Of a stretch of 64,000 bases of DNA, positions 56,051 to 64,000 are shown piece by piece. Positions within the stretch are counted from its first letter, which is position 1. Every line of letters starts with the position of its first letter. A program made the position numbers and the translations under genes. This DNA is from Methanobacterium paludis (lineage in GTDB: Archaea; Methanobacteriota; Methanobacteria; Methanobacteriales; Methanobacteriaceae): the NCBI RefSeq assembly GCF_000214725.1, contig NC_015574.1, positions 1,376,001-1,440,000 of the forward strand, given 5' to 3'. The notes under the pieces were generated by a model. It was given only the letters and a program-made list of their open reading frames with translations, was not told the DNA's origin and searched no databases.

Positions 56051-56797
56051 TTAATTATTCTCCAATTCCTGGCAGATAAAACGAGGTTTACGTCCGTACT
56101 TTTTTATGAGATCTTTAATATCAGCTTCGCTGGCATCAACATGGTTTTTAACAATTTCTATTGTTTCTTCCTCAGAATATGAAATCTCAACCACTTCAAA
56201 GAGTAACTTAAGAAATCCCCTAATAATTCGGGATAAAACACCCAGATCAGTAAAGATATCGTACTTCTTACCCCTGAAATAAGTTCTCCAGGCTGTCTGG
56301 AATACAAGGTTCATGTCCTGAAAGTTCCTGCGGTGTCTTATGTACTCTGCAATGCACAGAATATAAAAATGGGCAGCTCGCCATCCAACAGTGTCTGTCC
56401 ACATGCTGAAGCCCACCTTACCATGTTCAATATAATGAATATCATGAAACTTATCTGCAAAGAGTACAACATCAAAGTCCAAGAGACGTTTATAACTTTC
56501 CTCTTTTGAATTTACACCCAGTTGTTCTTCAAGTGATTTTAAAAATTCACAAAAAACCTCTTTTGAGCTCATTGAATCATTTGAAAGCTCAAACTCGAAT
56601 TCAAACACGTTAAGGTTTAACTCACCCAGGGCCCTGTGAATATTGGTTGATTTACCGGTTCCAGGAGCCCCTAAAACATGGATTATTCTTCCCTTATCTA
56701 TTTTTAAGCTTTGAAATTTTTTAGAAAGCTTTCTGTAGGAAGCCGTGCTCACAAAGTTTGTATTGTCCCCACTCGAACTAACCTTGAATTTAGGCAT
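56051..56797 (-). CDS. P-loop ATPase of unknown function
   Basis: A 248-residue protein with a Walker A motif GAPGTGKST (~45-53) and a possible Walker B in VVLFADKF (~110). After the ATPase core comes a Trp/His/Tyr-rich helical region (IEHGKVGFSMWTDTVGWRAAHFYI) and a C-terminal helix bundle. I do not recognise a named family. It stands alone beside a long intergenic region. No ribosome-binding site is clear; the transcript may be leaderless. Confidence 0.7.
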   Translation of the reverse strand: MPKFKVSSSGDNTNFVSTASYRKLSKKFQSLKIDKGRIIHVLGAPGTGKSTNIHRALGELNLNVFEFEFELSNDSMSSKEVFCEFLKSLEEQLGVNSKEESYKRLLDFDVVLFADKFHDIHYIEHGKVGFSMWTDTVGWRAAHFYILCIAEYIRHRRNFQDMNLVFQTAWRTYFRGKKYDIFTDLGVLSRIIRGFLKLLFEVVEISYSEEETIEIVKNHVDASEADIKDLIKKYGRKPRFICQELENN

Positions 56798-57321
56798 ATT
56801 TAATGTTCTTTTGTTTAAAAGATATAACCTGTTTCATGATCCAGAGTTATCATAAGTTAGGACCCTACAATATCATGGCACATATAATTTAAGGTTTTTA
56901 AAACTTTTTTATTTTTTGGATATGTATAGAGATACGACTTTGAAGGCAATTTCAACCAACACAACAGGATCTGATTAGATCTCGTCATATATTATATCGT
57001 CACGTCAAAAATCCCCTGAAAAAATCATCAAGCAACACAGTAACTGCGATAATAAAAAGTTCATTATTTATTATTTGAAATTAATACCCCCCACAAGATC
57101 ATAACAGTAACATTTATAATATTAAAAATTAGAGTAAGCATGACAATGATTTAGATCATTATTGGGCAATTAATGAAATATAATAAATTAATTAAAAGGT
57201 TTTCATGTGATCATTGGGTTTTGTTTATAAAAATATATAAAAGATGGTCAATATAATCTAAATAAGTTATTAGATCGTATTTTTAATACGATTGCAAAAA
57301 TGGATGGAAGGACAAAATTAA
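56798..57321. other. Intergenic region between divergent genes
   Basis: About 520 bp of AT-rich sequence with no open frame or repeat. Promoters for the P-loop ATPase (leftward) and the glycosyltransferase (rightward) should lie here. Confidence 0.4.
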
Positions 57322-58209
57322 ATGACACATATAACAGCAATATTACCTGCATACAACGAACAGGTATCGATCGGAAGTACTGTTTTAAGTGCAAAAAAAC
57401 ATGTAAACCGTGTAATAGTGGTTGATGACGGAAGTACTGACAATACTGCATACATAGCAGATATGGCAGGAGCAGAGGTTATAAAGCACCTTGAAAACCT
57501 GGGAAAGGGTGCAGCCCTCAAAACTGGTTTTGACGCAGTTAATGGTTCAGATATCATTGTTACTGTGGATGCCGACGGCCAGCACAGCCCTTCACAGATA
57601 CCATTACTCATAGAACCTATAATCAACGGGGAAGCAGACGTTGTAAACGGTAGTAGATACCTTAATGGGGGAGAAAAAAACACTCCAAAGTACAGGAGGG
57701 TGGGTCAAAGCGTGCTAGATATAGCAACTAACATAAACGGCAGAACCCATATAACTGACAGCCAAAGCGGTTTCAGAGCCTTCGCAGTACATTCAATTCC
57801 CGCATTCAGGTTTCGGCAAATGGGTTTCGGCATTGAAAGTGAGATGTTAACAGAAGCTTCAAATGCAGGTCTAAGGATAAAAGAAGTGGAAATAGGTGTC
57901 AGGTACGACGTGGCCAACAACAAAAGAAACCCGATAAGCCACGGTGTAGGTGTTTTAATTAAGGTAATTAACGACATGGAATTCAACAGACCGCTCTACT
58001 ACTTCACAATGCCCGGACTCATACTGATCTTAATAGGATTAGTAGCAGGTCTGATCTTCTTTGGGGATTATCTGGGCGGGGAAAGCAGAAGCCTGGCACC
58101 AACAGTTGTTGCTGGTTTGATCTGCATAACCGGTATTTTCATATCATTTACAGGAATAATACTGGACACCATGACGAGAATGATCAACTACAACCTGAAT
58201 AATAAATGA
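57322..58209 (+). CDS. Family 2 glycosyltransferase (dolichyl-phosphate mannosyl/glucosyltransferase type)
   Basis: A 295-residue membrane-attached transferase. The GT-A core has ITAILPAYNEQVSIGST, VVDDGSTDNT (nucleotide-sugar Asp), VTVDADGQHSPSQIP (metal DxD-like), and GSRYLNGGEKNTPKYRR, the pattern of enzymes that move a sugar from a nucleotide donor to a polyprenyl phosphate. Two C-terminal membrane helices (~230-250 and ~263-283) anchor it. It likely supplies lipid-linked sugar for surface glycosylation, which fits the GT-C-like genes elsewhere in the window. Confidence 0.9.
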   Translation: MTHITAILPAYNEQVSIGSTVLSAKKHVNRVIVVDDGSTDNTAYIADMAGAEVIKHLENLGKGAALKTGFDAVNGSDIIVTVDADGQHSPSQIPLLIEPIINGEADVVNGSRYLNGGEKNTPKYRRVGQSVLDIATNINGRTHITDSQSGFRAFAVHSIPAFRFRQMGFGIESEMLTEASNAGLRIKEVEIGVRYDVANNKRNPISHGVGVLIKVINDMEFNRPLYYFTMPGLILILIGLVAGLIFFGDYLGGESRSLAPTVVAGLICITGIFISFTGIILDTMTRMINYNLNNK

Positions 58210-58343
58210 TTCTTCTCTATTTTTTTATTTAAGATTACTCCAGTTTAAATCCAGATCTATTCCATGTATTTACAGTCAGAAAAGAATAGAAAATATCTTT
58301 AATATAATTGTTGCAAACCAACATTTTAATGTTGCAAAGCTGT

Positions 58344-58583
58344 TTAAGACGTTGTTAAGGATTCTTTTGCTTTGGTGATCTTGTATGCGTCGTACGTTGC
58401 GTATATAACCAGCACAAAGATTACAAGACCGACTATTGGGAACTTGTAGTATAATAAATAAAGTATTGTTACAGGAACCAGGAATATTAAACCTCTCTTG
58501 AATTTACCAGAAAGCATCTGACCTAGTCCGGGAATTACAAAAGAAGCCAATGCTGCTAACGCTGGGGTCATCACTATCCTCAT
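58344..58583 (-). CDS. Small membrane protein, two helices
   Basis: A 79-residue protein with GLGQMLSGKFKRGLIFL followed by a second hydrophobic stretch. The pattern (Gly-x-Gly-Gln, then K-R-G) resembles small TM2-like membrane proteins. The start ATG at 58583 has a GGAGGTAAAAACA ribosome-binding site. A longer frame from 58616 would begin within a tandem repeat and is rejected. Function unknown. Confidence 0.7.
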   Translation of the reverse strand: MRIVMTPALAALASFVIPGLGQMLSGKFKRGLIFLVPVTILYLLYYKFPIVGLVIFVLVIYATYDAYKITKAKESLTTS

Positions 58584-58595
58584 TGTTTTTACCTC

Positions 58596-58633
58596 CACTA
58601 TTTTTGTACATTCCACTATTTTTGTACAAATCT
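58596..58633 (-). repeat. 18-bp tandem repeat in the promoter of the small membrane protein
   Basis: TCCACTATTTTTGTACAT is followed by a second copy (TCCACTATTTTTGTACAA). It overlaps the expected transcription start, which is preceded on the minus strand by TTTTATAAA. Each unit holds the palindrome TGTACA. Possible duplicated operator. Confidence 0.6.
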
Positions 58634-59055
58634 TTATAAAATCAAGCTGTACTTAAATACTTAAATTTACTTTAACAACCATACAAATAAGTTTTTCGAA
58701 AAAATTCGATTTAATTAAGTTTTATACGTAAATTTAATGATTTACTACTGGGTTTAGATTTAATGATTTAATACGGAGTTTAAATTCAGTCATCCGTTAC
58801 AAGTTTTAGATTCATCTTCCAGTTAAAATTAAGATCTACAATCTAAATATTTATTTCAATTTTAAGCATCTTAATTTAATTTTAAGCGAATATTTATCTG
58901 TGAACAATTGGATTAAGCTAATCAACCCTCAAATTAAAGTTAATCAACCCTCAAATTAAAGTTAATCAACCCTCAAATTAAGCTAATCCACCTCAATAAT
59001 CAGTGAATTCAAATATTTAATCATAATATGTTCTAACCTAAAAAATGGTTTTTTC
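58617..59055. other. Intergenic region with short tandem repeats
   Basis: About 440 bp, AT-rich. It contains three 22-bp repeats at 58920-58984 (described separately) and a looser pair of TTTAATGATTTA(C/A)TAC near 58734-58775. No open frame. Confidence 0.45.
58920..58984. repeat. Three 22-bp tandem repeats
   Basis: AATCAACCCTCAAATTAAAGTT occurs at 58920-58941 and 58942-58963, with a third, slightly diverged copy at 58964-58984. Downstream of the histidine kinase gene's end. Confidence 0.8.
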
Positions 59056-60381
59056 TCATATCCTGTCCTTGTACTTCAGCTCCTTGAACTTTATCTGGTA
59101 ACATGTTCCATTTTCTCTTTTAAGCTTAACAGTCCCGTCAAGCTGATTCACAAGTGCCGATACAAGCTGCAGACCCAAGGACTCTGTTGTTGTGAAATCT
59201 ATTTCCTCGGGCATTCCAATCCCGTTATCTGATATCTGAAGTTCGAACCCTTCAGGTCTTCTGTGCAGTTTTAAAGTTATTTCACCTTCACCATGTGGAA
59301 ATGCATATTTTAAGCTGTTTGATACCAGTTCATTTATTATTAAACCCAGAGGCACTGCAGTTTCTATTCCGAGAAAGATCTCCTCAACACCCAGCTTAAT
59401 TGTTACAGCCCCAGAATTTCCGGTGTAAGAATCAGAAAGGTAATATAACAAACTTTCTATGTATTCTTTGAAGTTTATATGGGTTAGATCGTTGGATTGG
59501 TAGAGTTTCTCATGGATTATTGCCATGGACTTAACCCGGTTCTGGCTCTCCTTTAGAACGTTCACGGCTTCACCTTCCACGTAGTTGGACTGGAGCGAGA
59601 GCATGCTTGAGATGATCTGCATGTTGTTTTTAACGCGGTGGTGGATCTCCTTTAAAAGCAGTTCTTTCTCATTTAATGAAGTTTTAAGCTCTTTTTCAGC
59701 TTTCTCCTTTTCTTTAAGGGTGAAAGCGTTTGAAAGTGCTGTTTGAATGCCATTTGCAAATATTGTGTAAACTCTTCTCTCCCTATCTGTTATGGAGTTG
59801 TTACGTTCCATAAAAAGTATCATGGGCTTTTCACAGTTAAATGAAAAGAGGAACTGGTTGGGTTTTCCCTCCTCGATCTTTTTGATCAACAGAGCGGGAT
59901 CCTTAAAACCGCTTGATGCCATTACATGGTATCCATCACCGCAGAGTGCGACAAGTCCAAAGTAGCGAACACCCAGAAGTAGAGTTGCCATGTTTACAGT
60001 TGCATGCAGCAGCTCTTCTTCCCGGTGAAAAGAAGATAGTGAAGAGATACTGTAGATAACTGAGAGTTCTGAAAGAAGTCTTTTTCCTGATTCCCTCTCT
60101 GAAGGAGTTAGTTGTTCTTTGGATGATTTATCCCTCTTTGAAACAATTTGTTCCTTGGAGGAATTATCCCCATCTGAAACAATCTGCCTTCCAGATGACT
60201 TGTTCCCCTTTGAAACATTCCATTTCTTAGGGGACTTATCTTCATTTGAAACAGCCTGTTTCTGGGAGGGTTCATCCTCCTTTGAAATAACTTGTTTCTG
60301 GGAGGGCTTATCTTGCTTCGAAAGATCCGCCTGTTCCTTATTTTTCCCTGAAAGATTTCTTTGCCGGTCCGGTTCATCCAC
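59056..60381 (-). CDS. Soluble HisKA_2 histidine kinase with repetitive N-terminus and GAF-like domain
   Basis: A 441-residue kinase without membrane segments. Residues ~10-105 are a charged, low-complexity region built from ~15-residue units of the type K-x-D-K-S-S-K-E-Q-x-V-S. A GAF-like domain (~110-215) follows, then HisKA_2 with the phosphoacceptor in EIHHRVKNNMQIISSMLSLQSN (~243-264), and HATPase with NELVSNSLKYAF and DNGIGMP. The GTG start is 4 nt after the stop of the FIST gene, so the two are one operon: FIST probably senses and the kinase relays. No response regulator nearby. Confidence 0.9.
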   Translation of the reverse strand: MDEPDRQRNLSGKNKEQADLSKQDKPSQKQVISKEDEPSQKQAVSNEDKSPKKWNVSKGNKSSGRQIVSDGDNSSKEQIVSKRDKSSKEQLTPSERESGKRLLSELSVIYSISSLSSFHREEELLHATVNMATLLLGVRYFGLVALCGDGYHVMASSGFKDPALLIKKIEEGKPNQFLFSFNCEKPMILFMERNNSITDRERRVYTIFANGIQTALSNAFTLKEKEKAEKELKTSLNEKELLLKEIHHRVKNNMQIISSMLSLQSNYVEGEAVNVLKESQNRVKSMAIIHEKLYQSNDLTHINFKEYIESLLYYLSDSYTGNSGAVTIKLGVEEIFLGIETAVPLGLIINELVSNSLKYAFPHGEGEITLKLHRRPEGFELQISDNGIGMPEEIDFTTTESLGLQLVSALVNQLDGTVKLKRENGTCYQIKFKELKYKDRI

Positions 60382-60384
60382 AGT

Positions 60385-61593
60385 TCAATCCCCCATATCA
60401 TCGTACACTGCGGTTATTATTAATGATTTGTTCTGCAGTATGGGCACATCAAAGTAACTGCCCACCTCTCCAAAGGTTAAAACTCCAAATATCGGAACAT
60501 CTTCCCCAAAAACATCCTTTAAAACATCAAATTCTTCTTTAAATTCCCTGTTCACAATGTTGTAACGGAAAAGACAGTTGAATACCAGTACAAAACTTGG
60601 CTTTTTACCAGATTTGAGTGTACGTAGTGCAACTTCCCTTGTGTTTTGAAGAATAGCTTCAAGATCTGCCTCCATCAGGTAACCCACAGAGTACCTTGAG
60701 ATCTCTGTTATGAAATCCATACTACCGTCGGGGTTTATCTCTATTGGATCCCTTATCAGGTAGTTACCTGAAAGATCAGGAAAGCCCAGTGGATTGGGTA
60801 TGCCGTACTTTTTGAGTTCATAGGGATTGAATGCGTCAGCTTCTTCACAGTAAATATCCCATGCTGTTCTTCCGTTGATTTCGAAAATTCTTTTATCGTG
60901 AACCTGGTTCATAATCAGGGGCACCATCTTGGGCTTCCATCCATGACCCAAACATGTTTTTATGGACAGGCCGTCCACAAGGGCAACTGCAAGGGCTCCC
61001 TCCTCTGCACCTTCATCTGTGAACTGGTATGAATTTTTGGAGTTGAAGTTGTCACCTGAACCTCCTCCAACGTAGGTGTAATCAGGTCCCATGATGTTGT
61101 AGAGACCTGTTATCATTTCTGAAATATTTTTTGAAAGACTTTCAGGAAAGATAAAAACAGTACCCTCTGAAATACCACTTTTTAGAAGGTCTCTTCCTGC
61201 AGTCTCACCAACCTCCCGTGGATCGGTATTTCCACATATTTGGAGGGTTGTTTCAGCTTTTAGTTTACCTGCAACCGTCAGGACACCAACACCCTGATCC
61301 AGCATTCCATGGGATGTTAAAATACCACCTCCACAGATACCTGCAAACTTGGAGTTTCCAAGAAGTTCCTTTGCTGTTTTAACCACAGCTTCCTGGTCGT
61401 AACCAGCGGTTGTGAATATCATTGAAAAAACAGGGTCTTCAAAAACTCTAAAACTTTTTAAGGCTGTATTAATTGCTTCAACTGCTGCAGATTTTGAATC
61501 TTCTTTTGAGCTGAAACCGATTCCAAACTTCAAAAAATCACCTAACATTAAACTTCTGTTAAGAACTATTATCTGCTGCCCATTCCCCGCCAT
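60385..61593 (-). CDS. FIST-domain sensor protein
   Basis: A 402-residue protein with FIST_N (~15-235) and FIST_C (~245-385) domains. Landmarks are GICGGGILTSHG, TVFIFPESLSKN, YVGGGSGDNF, a C-terminal LVFNCLFR, and the FGVLTFGEVGSYF segment. FIST domains bind small ligands such as amino acids and sit in signalling operons. The ATG at 61593 is listed, but a TTG at 61533 has AGGTGA 4 nt upstream and begins right at the usual FIST opening (LKFGIGFSS), so the true start may be there. It is upstream of the kinase gene and likely its input partner. Confidence 0.88.
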   Translation of the reverse strand: MAGNGQQIIVLNRSLMLGDFLKFGIGFSSKEDSKSAAVEAINTALKSFRVFEDPVFSMIFTTAGYDQEAVVKTAKELLGNSKFAGICGGGILTSHGMLDQGVGVLTVAGKLKAETTLQICGNTDPREVGETAGRDLLKSGISEGTVFIFPESLSKNISEMITGLYNIMGPDYTYVGGGSGDNFNSKNSYQFTDEGAEEGALAVALVDGLSIKTCLGHGWKPKMVPLIMNQVHDKRIFEINGRTAWDIYCEEADAFNPYELKKYGIPNPLGFPDLSGNYLIRDPIEINPDGSMDFITEISRYSVGYLMEADLEAILQNTREVALRTLKSGKKPSFVLVFNCLFRYNIVNREFKEEFDVLKDVFGEDVPIFGVLTFGEVGSYFDVPILQNKSLIITAVYDDMGD

Positions 61594-61925
61594 TATCCCA
61601 TACAGCCGTCAGCAACACAGAGTGCCGCCATGAACAAATTAATATTAATTAATCTTTACTTTTACCATCATTTATTATATAAACTGTCCTATTTTCTGAG
61701 AGAATGTTGATAATTATTAGGAATAACAGTTTTTATAATATAATGCAAAATAATGTATCCCACTAACTTTTCTTTTATATTAAATTAACGTAATTTAACC
61801 TAATTATCATTGCTTATCAAACTATGAATCACTGTTTTGATGGTTACATTGGTTCTTTATTTAACTTTACCAACAGATTGAATAGTAGAGTTTAATAATA
61901 AATTTACATAGAAATATACTACACA
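61594..61925. other. Intergenic region before the flippase
   Basis: About 330 bp, AT-rich, between divergent genes. A GAGGGAATAT ribosome-binding site lies just before ATG 61944. No open frame. Confidence 0.4.
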
Positions 61926-61943
61926 TTGAAGAAGAGGGAATAT

Positions 61944-63380
61944 ATGGGCACGGCAAAAAAAATAGCAAAAAATACGAGTTTACTCTTAATCTCCCAGGTT
62001 CTAAGTTATGCCATGGGATTTATTTATACAATATACATGGCCCGTTATTTGGGTGTGGAAAACTTTGGAATATTCTCCTTTGCCCTTGCACTTTCAAGTG
62101 TGCTTGGAATATTCACAGATTTAGGTTTAAACACATTGATGACACGAGAAATAGCCAGAGACCGATCTAAAACCTCAGAGTATATAAACAACATTTTTTC
62201 TATCAAACTGGTTCTTGCTACATTACTCCTGATTTTAACGGTTTTGATATTAAACTTGACATATAATTCAACTACAGAAGTATTTGTCATTTACTTCATT
62301 GTTTTGTCCTTTGTTTTCTCAACATTTTCATTGATGTTCTATGCAATGTTCCAAGGATATGAAATCCTTAAATACCAATCCATAGCGGTTATTCTTAATA
62401 GTTCATTAATGTTGATAGGTGTTTTTCTTGCTATGGCATTTAAATTTAATGTTATTGGATTTGCATTTATTTATTCTGTTGTTTCAGGACTTACATTGAT
62501 TTATAATTTGAGGATATCATCTAATAACTTTGTTTTTCCAAAATTTGAGGTAAACTGGGATTTCTGGAGATCTGTGATCGGACTGTCACTGCAGTTTGGA
62601 TTGATAGGAGTTTTTGCCACTGTGTATGTCTGGATAGATTCCATAATGCTATTTTTTATGCAGGGAAACATTGCAGTAGGACTTTATAATGCAGCATACA
62701 GAATTATAATCATCCTATTATTCATCCCCAACGTTATAAATGTTGCAGTTTTCCCTGTAATGTCCAGATTTTATGTTTCATCAAATAAACCAATCAGCAA
62801 AATTTTTGAAAAATATTTTAAATTAATGTTAATTATAGGTATTCCAATGGGATTAGGAGTAAGTATCTTATCCAGTAATATAATCAATATATTATTTGGA
62901 AATAATTATTCAGGAGCTGCTAATGCACTCCAAATTTTAATATGGGCCACTGTTTTTACATTTTTAAACGCAACCATTATACAGCTCTACCAATCCACAA
63001 ACAAACAGATGGTTATAACAAAAATAACAGGACTGTGTATGCTAGAAAATATAGCACTTAATCTAGTATTCATTCCTAAATTCAGTTATATAGCTGCAAG
63101 TTTCAATACGGTAATTACAGAATTCACAGTTTTAATTTTACTCATTTTAGTTTTAAGTAAAGGTACTTATCGTAATACCATAATAAAAAAGAATATTTTA
63201 AATAATATGTTAAAAATAATTTTATCAAGTGCAGTCATGGGATTATCTGTGTGGTATTTCAAAAATTTAAATTTGTTAATACCAATTATAGCGGGCATAA
63301 TTATATATTTTGCATGTTTATACGTAACCAGAGTGGTAAACAAGGACGATATTACAATATTGACCAATATTTGGAGATGA
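61944..63380 (+). CDS. Polysaccharide flippase (Wzx/MOP superfamily)
   Basis: A 478-residue membrane protein with about 12-14 helices. MGTAKKIAKNTSLLLISQVLSYAMGFIYTIYMARYLGVENFGIFSFA is the typical opening of Wzx/RfbX-type flippases that move lipid-linked oligosaccharides. ATG 61944 has GAGG 6 nt upstream; an earlier in-frame TTG lacks support. The following methyltransferase gene begins 4 bp after the stop, so the two form an operon, probably a surface polysaccharide or N-glycan locus continuing past the right edge. Confidence 0.9.
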   Translation: MGTAKKIAKNTSLLLISQVLSYAMGFIYTIYMARYLGVENFGIFSFALALSSVLGIFTDLGLNTLMTREIARDRSKTSEYINNIFSIKLVLATLLLILTVLILNLTYNSTTEVFVIYFIVLSFVFSTFSLMFYAMFQGYEILKYQSIAVILNSSLMLIGVFLAMAFKFNVIGFAFIYSVVSGLTLIYNLRISSNNFVFPKFEVNWDFWRSVIGLSLQFGLIGVFATVYVWIDSIMLFFMQGNIAVGLYNAAYRIIIILLFIPNVINVAVFPVMSRFYVSSNKPISKIFEKYFKLMLIIGIPMGLGVSILSSNIINILFGNNYSGAANALQILIWATVFTFLNATIIQLYQSTNKQMVITKITGLCMLENIALNLVFIPKFSYIAASFNTVITEFTVLILLILVLSKGTYRNTIIKKNILNNMLKIILSSAVMGLSVWYFKNLNLLIPIIAGIIIYFACLYVTRVVNKDDITILTNIWR

Positions 63381-63384
63381 ATTT

Positions 63385-64000
63385 ATGAATAAATCAGGTT
63401 TGTATTCTTTTTACAATTCAGTCTTCCCCCACCCTATGGAAGTTTTTAAAAAAGAAATTTCAGGGTTTGATAAAGTTTTAGACGTTGGATGTGGAGATAA
63501 TTCACCAATTCAATATTGCAATATTCCATTTTCTGTTGGATTGGATCTTTTTGAACCCTACATTCAAAGAAGTAAAGAAAAAGGGATACATGACCAGTAC
63601 GTGAAATCAGATATTAGATACGCCAATTTTGAACCTGATTCTTTTGACTTAGTAATATGTATGGATGTTATTGAGCATTTAACGAAAAAGGAAGGTTTAA
63701 TATTGATGGAAAATATGGGCGTGTGGGCTAAAAAAAAGGTTATTGTATACACAACCAATGGTTATGTTTCACAGGATGAGTATGACAGCAATCCATTACA
63801 GAAACACCGATCTGGATGGACTGTTCCGGAATTAAGGAATCTAGGTTACGACATCTATGGTATGTATGGCTGGAAGATGTTGAGAGGGCATAAAAGTCAA
63901 CCTAGATACAGGCCACATATGGCGTTTAGGGTACTATCGGATATCACACAAAAAATAACGTACAGAATTCCAAACTATGCCTTTGGTTTGCTATCTGTTA
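63385..64000 (+). CDS. SAM-dependent methyltransferase (partial)
   Basis: At least 205 residues, running off the right edge. VLDVGCGDNSP (~36-46) is the SAM-binding motif I, followed by VGLDLFEPYI (acidic end of beta-2) and FDLVICMDVIEHLTKKEG (motif II region), the class I fold common in sugar/lipid methylation. GGAGATGA (63373-63380) lies just before the ATG and contains the flippase stop, so the genes are coupled. It likely modifies a sugar or lipid intermediate of the same pathway. Confidence 0.85.
   Translation, partial: MNKSGLYSFYNSVFPHPMEVFKKEISGFDKVLDVGCGDNSPIQYCNIPFSVGLDLFEPYIQRSKEKGIHDQYVKSDIRYANFEPDSFDLVICMDVIEHLTKKEGLILMENMGVWAKKKVIVYTTNGYVSQDEYDSNPLQKHRSGWTVPELRNLGYDIYGMYGWKMLRGHKSQPRYRPHMAFRVLSDITQKITYRIPNYAFGLLSV

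Noticed and set aside
60108..60457. Frames on both strands over the kinase repeat region
   Set aside because: Repetitive DNA opens several frames at once; only the kinase frame continues into known domains.

Overview
The window is a stretch of an AT-rich archaeal chromosome. The gene content points to a methanogen of the order Methanobacteriales, most likely a Methanobacterium-like organism. The evidence is archaeal-type valyl- and phenylalanyl-tRNA synthetases, SecF encoded ahead of SecD, an aspartate carbamoyltransferase regulatory chain, adhesin-like beta-helix surface proteins, and secreted proteins that join pseudomurein-binding-type repeats to a transglutaminase-like cysteine peptidase domain. 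Ribosome-binding sites are mostly GGAGG/GGTGAT type; several genes look leaderless. I saw no rRNA, tRNA or CRISPR array.

Layout. 1-12.3 kb: a membrane protein with a GGDD motif, a small Ser/Thr/Asn-rich surface protein, then arginine biosynthesis (argJ, argB, argC). The arg genes are split by two large divergently oriented, mutually duplicated cell-wall proteins (4.9-7.8 and 8.65-10.5 kb) whose upstream regions are duplicated too. 12.8-19.2 kb: flavodoxin-like protein, secF-secD, pyrI, a perfect 18 x 11-bp tandem repeat, YjbQ-family protein, pheT. 19.4-23.9 kb: two multi-pass GT-C-like membrane proteins and a small membrane protein, with a MITE-like inverted-repeat element between them. 24.2-32.5 kb: a small integrase-like remnant, valS, aroA overlapping a small GTPase gene, nth, and an orphan 7TM-PAS-GAF histidine kinase. 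32.7-37 kb: a RecJ-like DHH phosphoesterase, a lipoprotein, and superoxide reductase plus rubrerythrin (oxygen defence). 37.2-39.6 kb: an ArsR/SmtB repressor and heavy-metal P-type ATPase operon with a palindromic operator at the start codon.

39.8-56 kb is accessory: DUF4326 protein, small hypothetical proteins, a uracil-DNA-glycosylase-like gene broken by two compensating frameshifts, a TauE/SafE permease, an alpha/beta hydrolase, an SRPBCC protein flanked by a ~145-bp direct repeat, a 46-residue zinc ribbon, a decayed beta-helix adhesin, two tandem small beta-sandwich proteins bracketed by a direct repeat, a decayed SIR2-like gene, an intact beta-helix adhesin, and the tail of an integrase-like gene. 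56-64 kb: P-loop ATPase, GT2 glycosyltransferase, small membrane protein, a FIST sensor-histidine kinase pair, a polysaccharide flippase and a truncated methyltransferase, the last two probably part of a surface-polysaccharide locus running off the right edge.

A recurring theme is short tandem duplication at gene boundaries (argJ 3' end, argB start, start of the second wall protein, promoters at 36.2 and 58.6 kb). In argB it produces three consecutive ribosome-binding-site/ATG units. The most unusual items are the argB triplication, the 11-bp minisatellite, the possible ATT starts of the wall proteins, the paired small beta-sandwich proteins, and the Cys-to-His change in the iron-sulfur motif of Nth.
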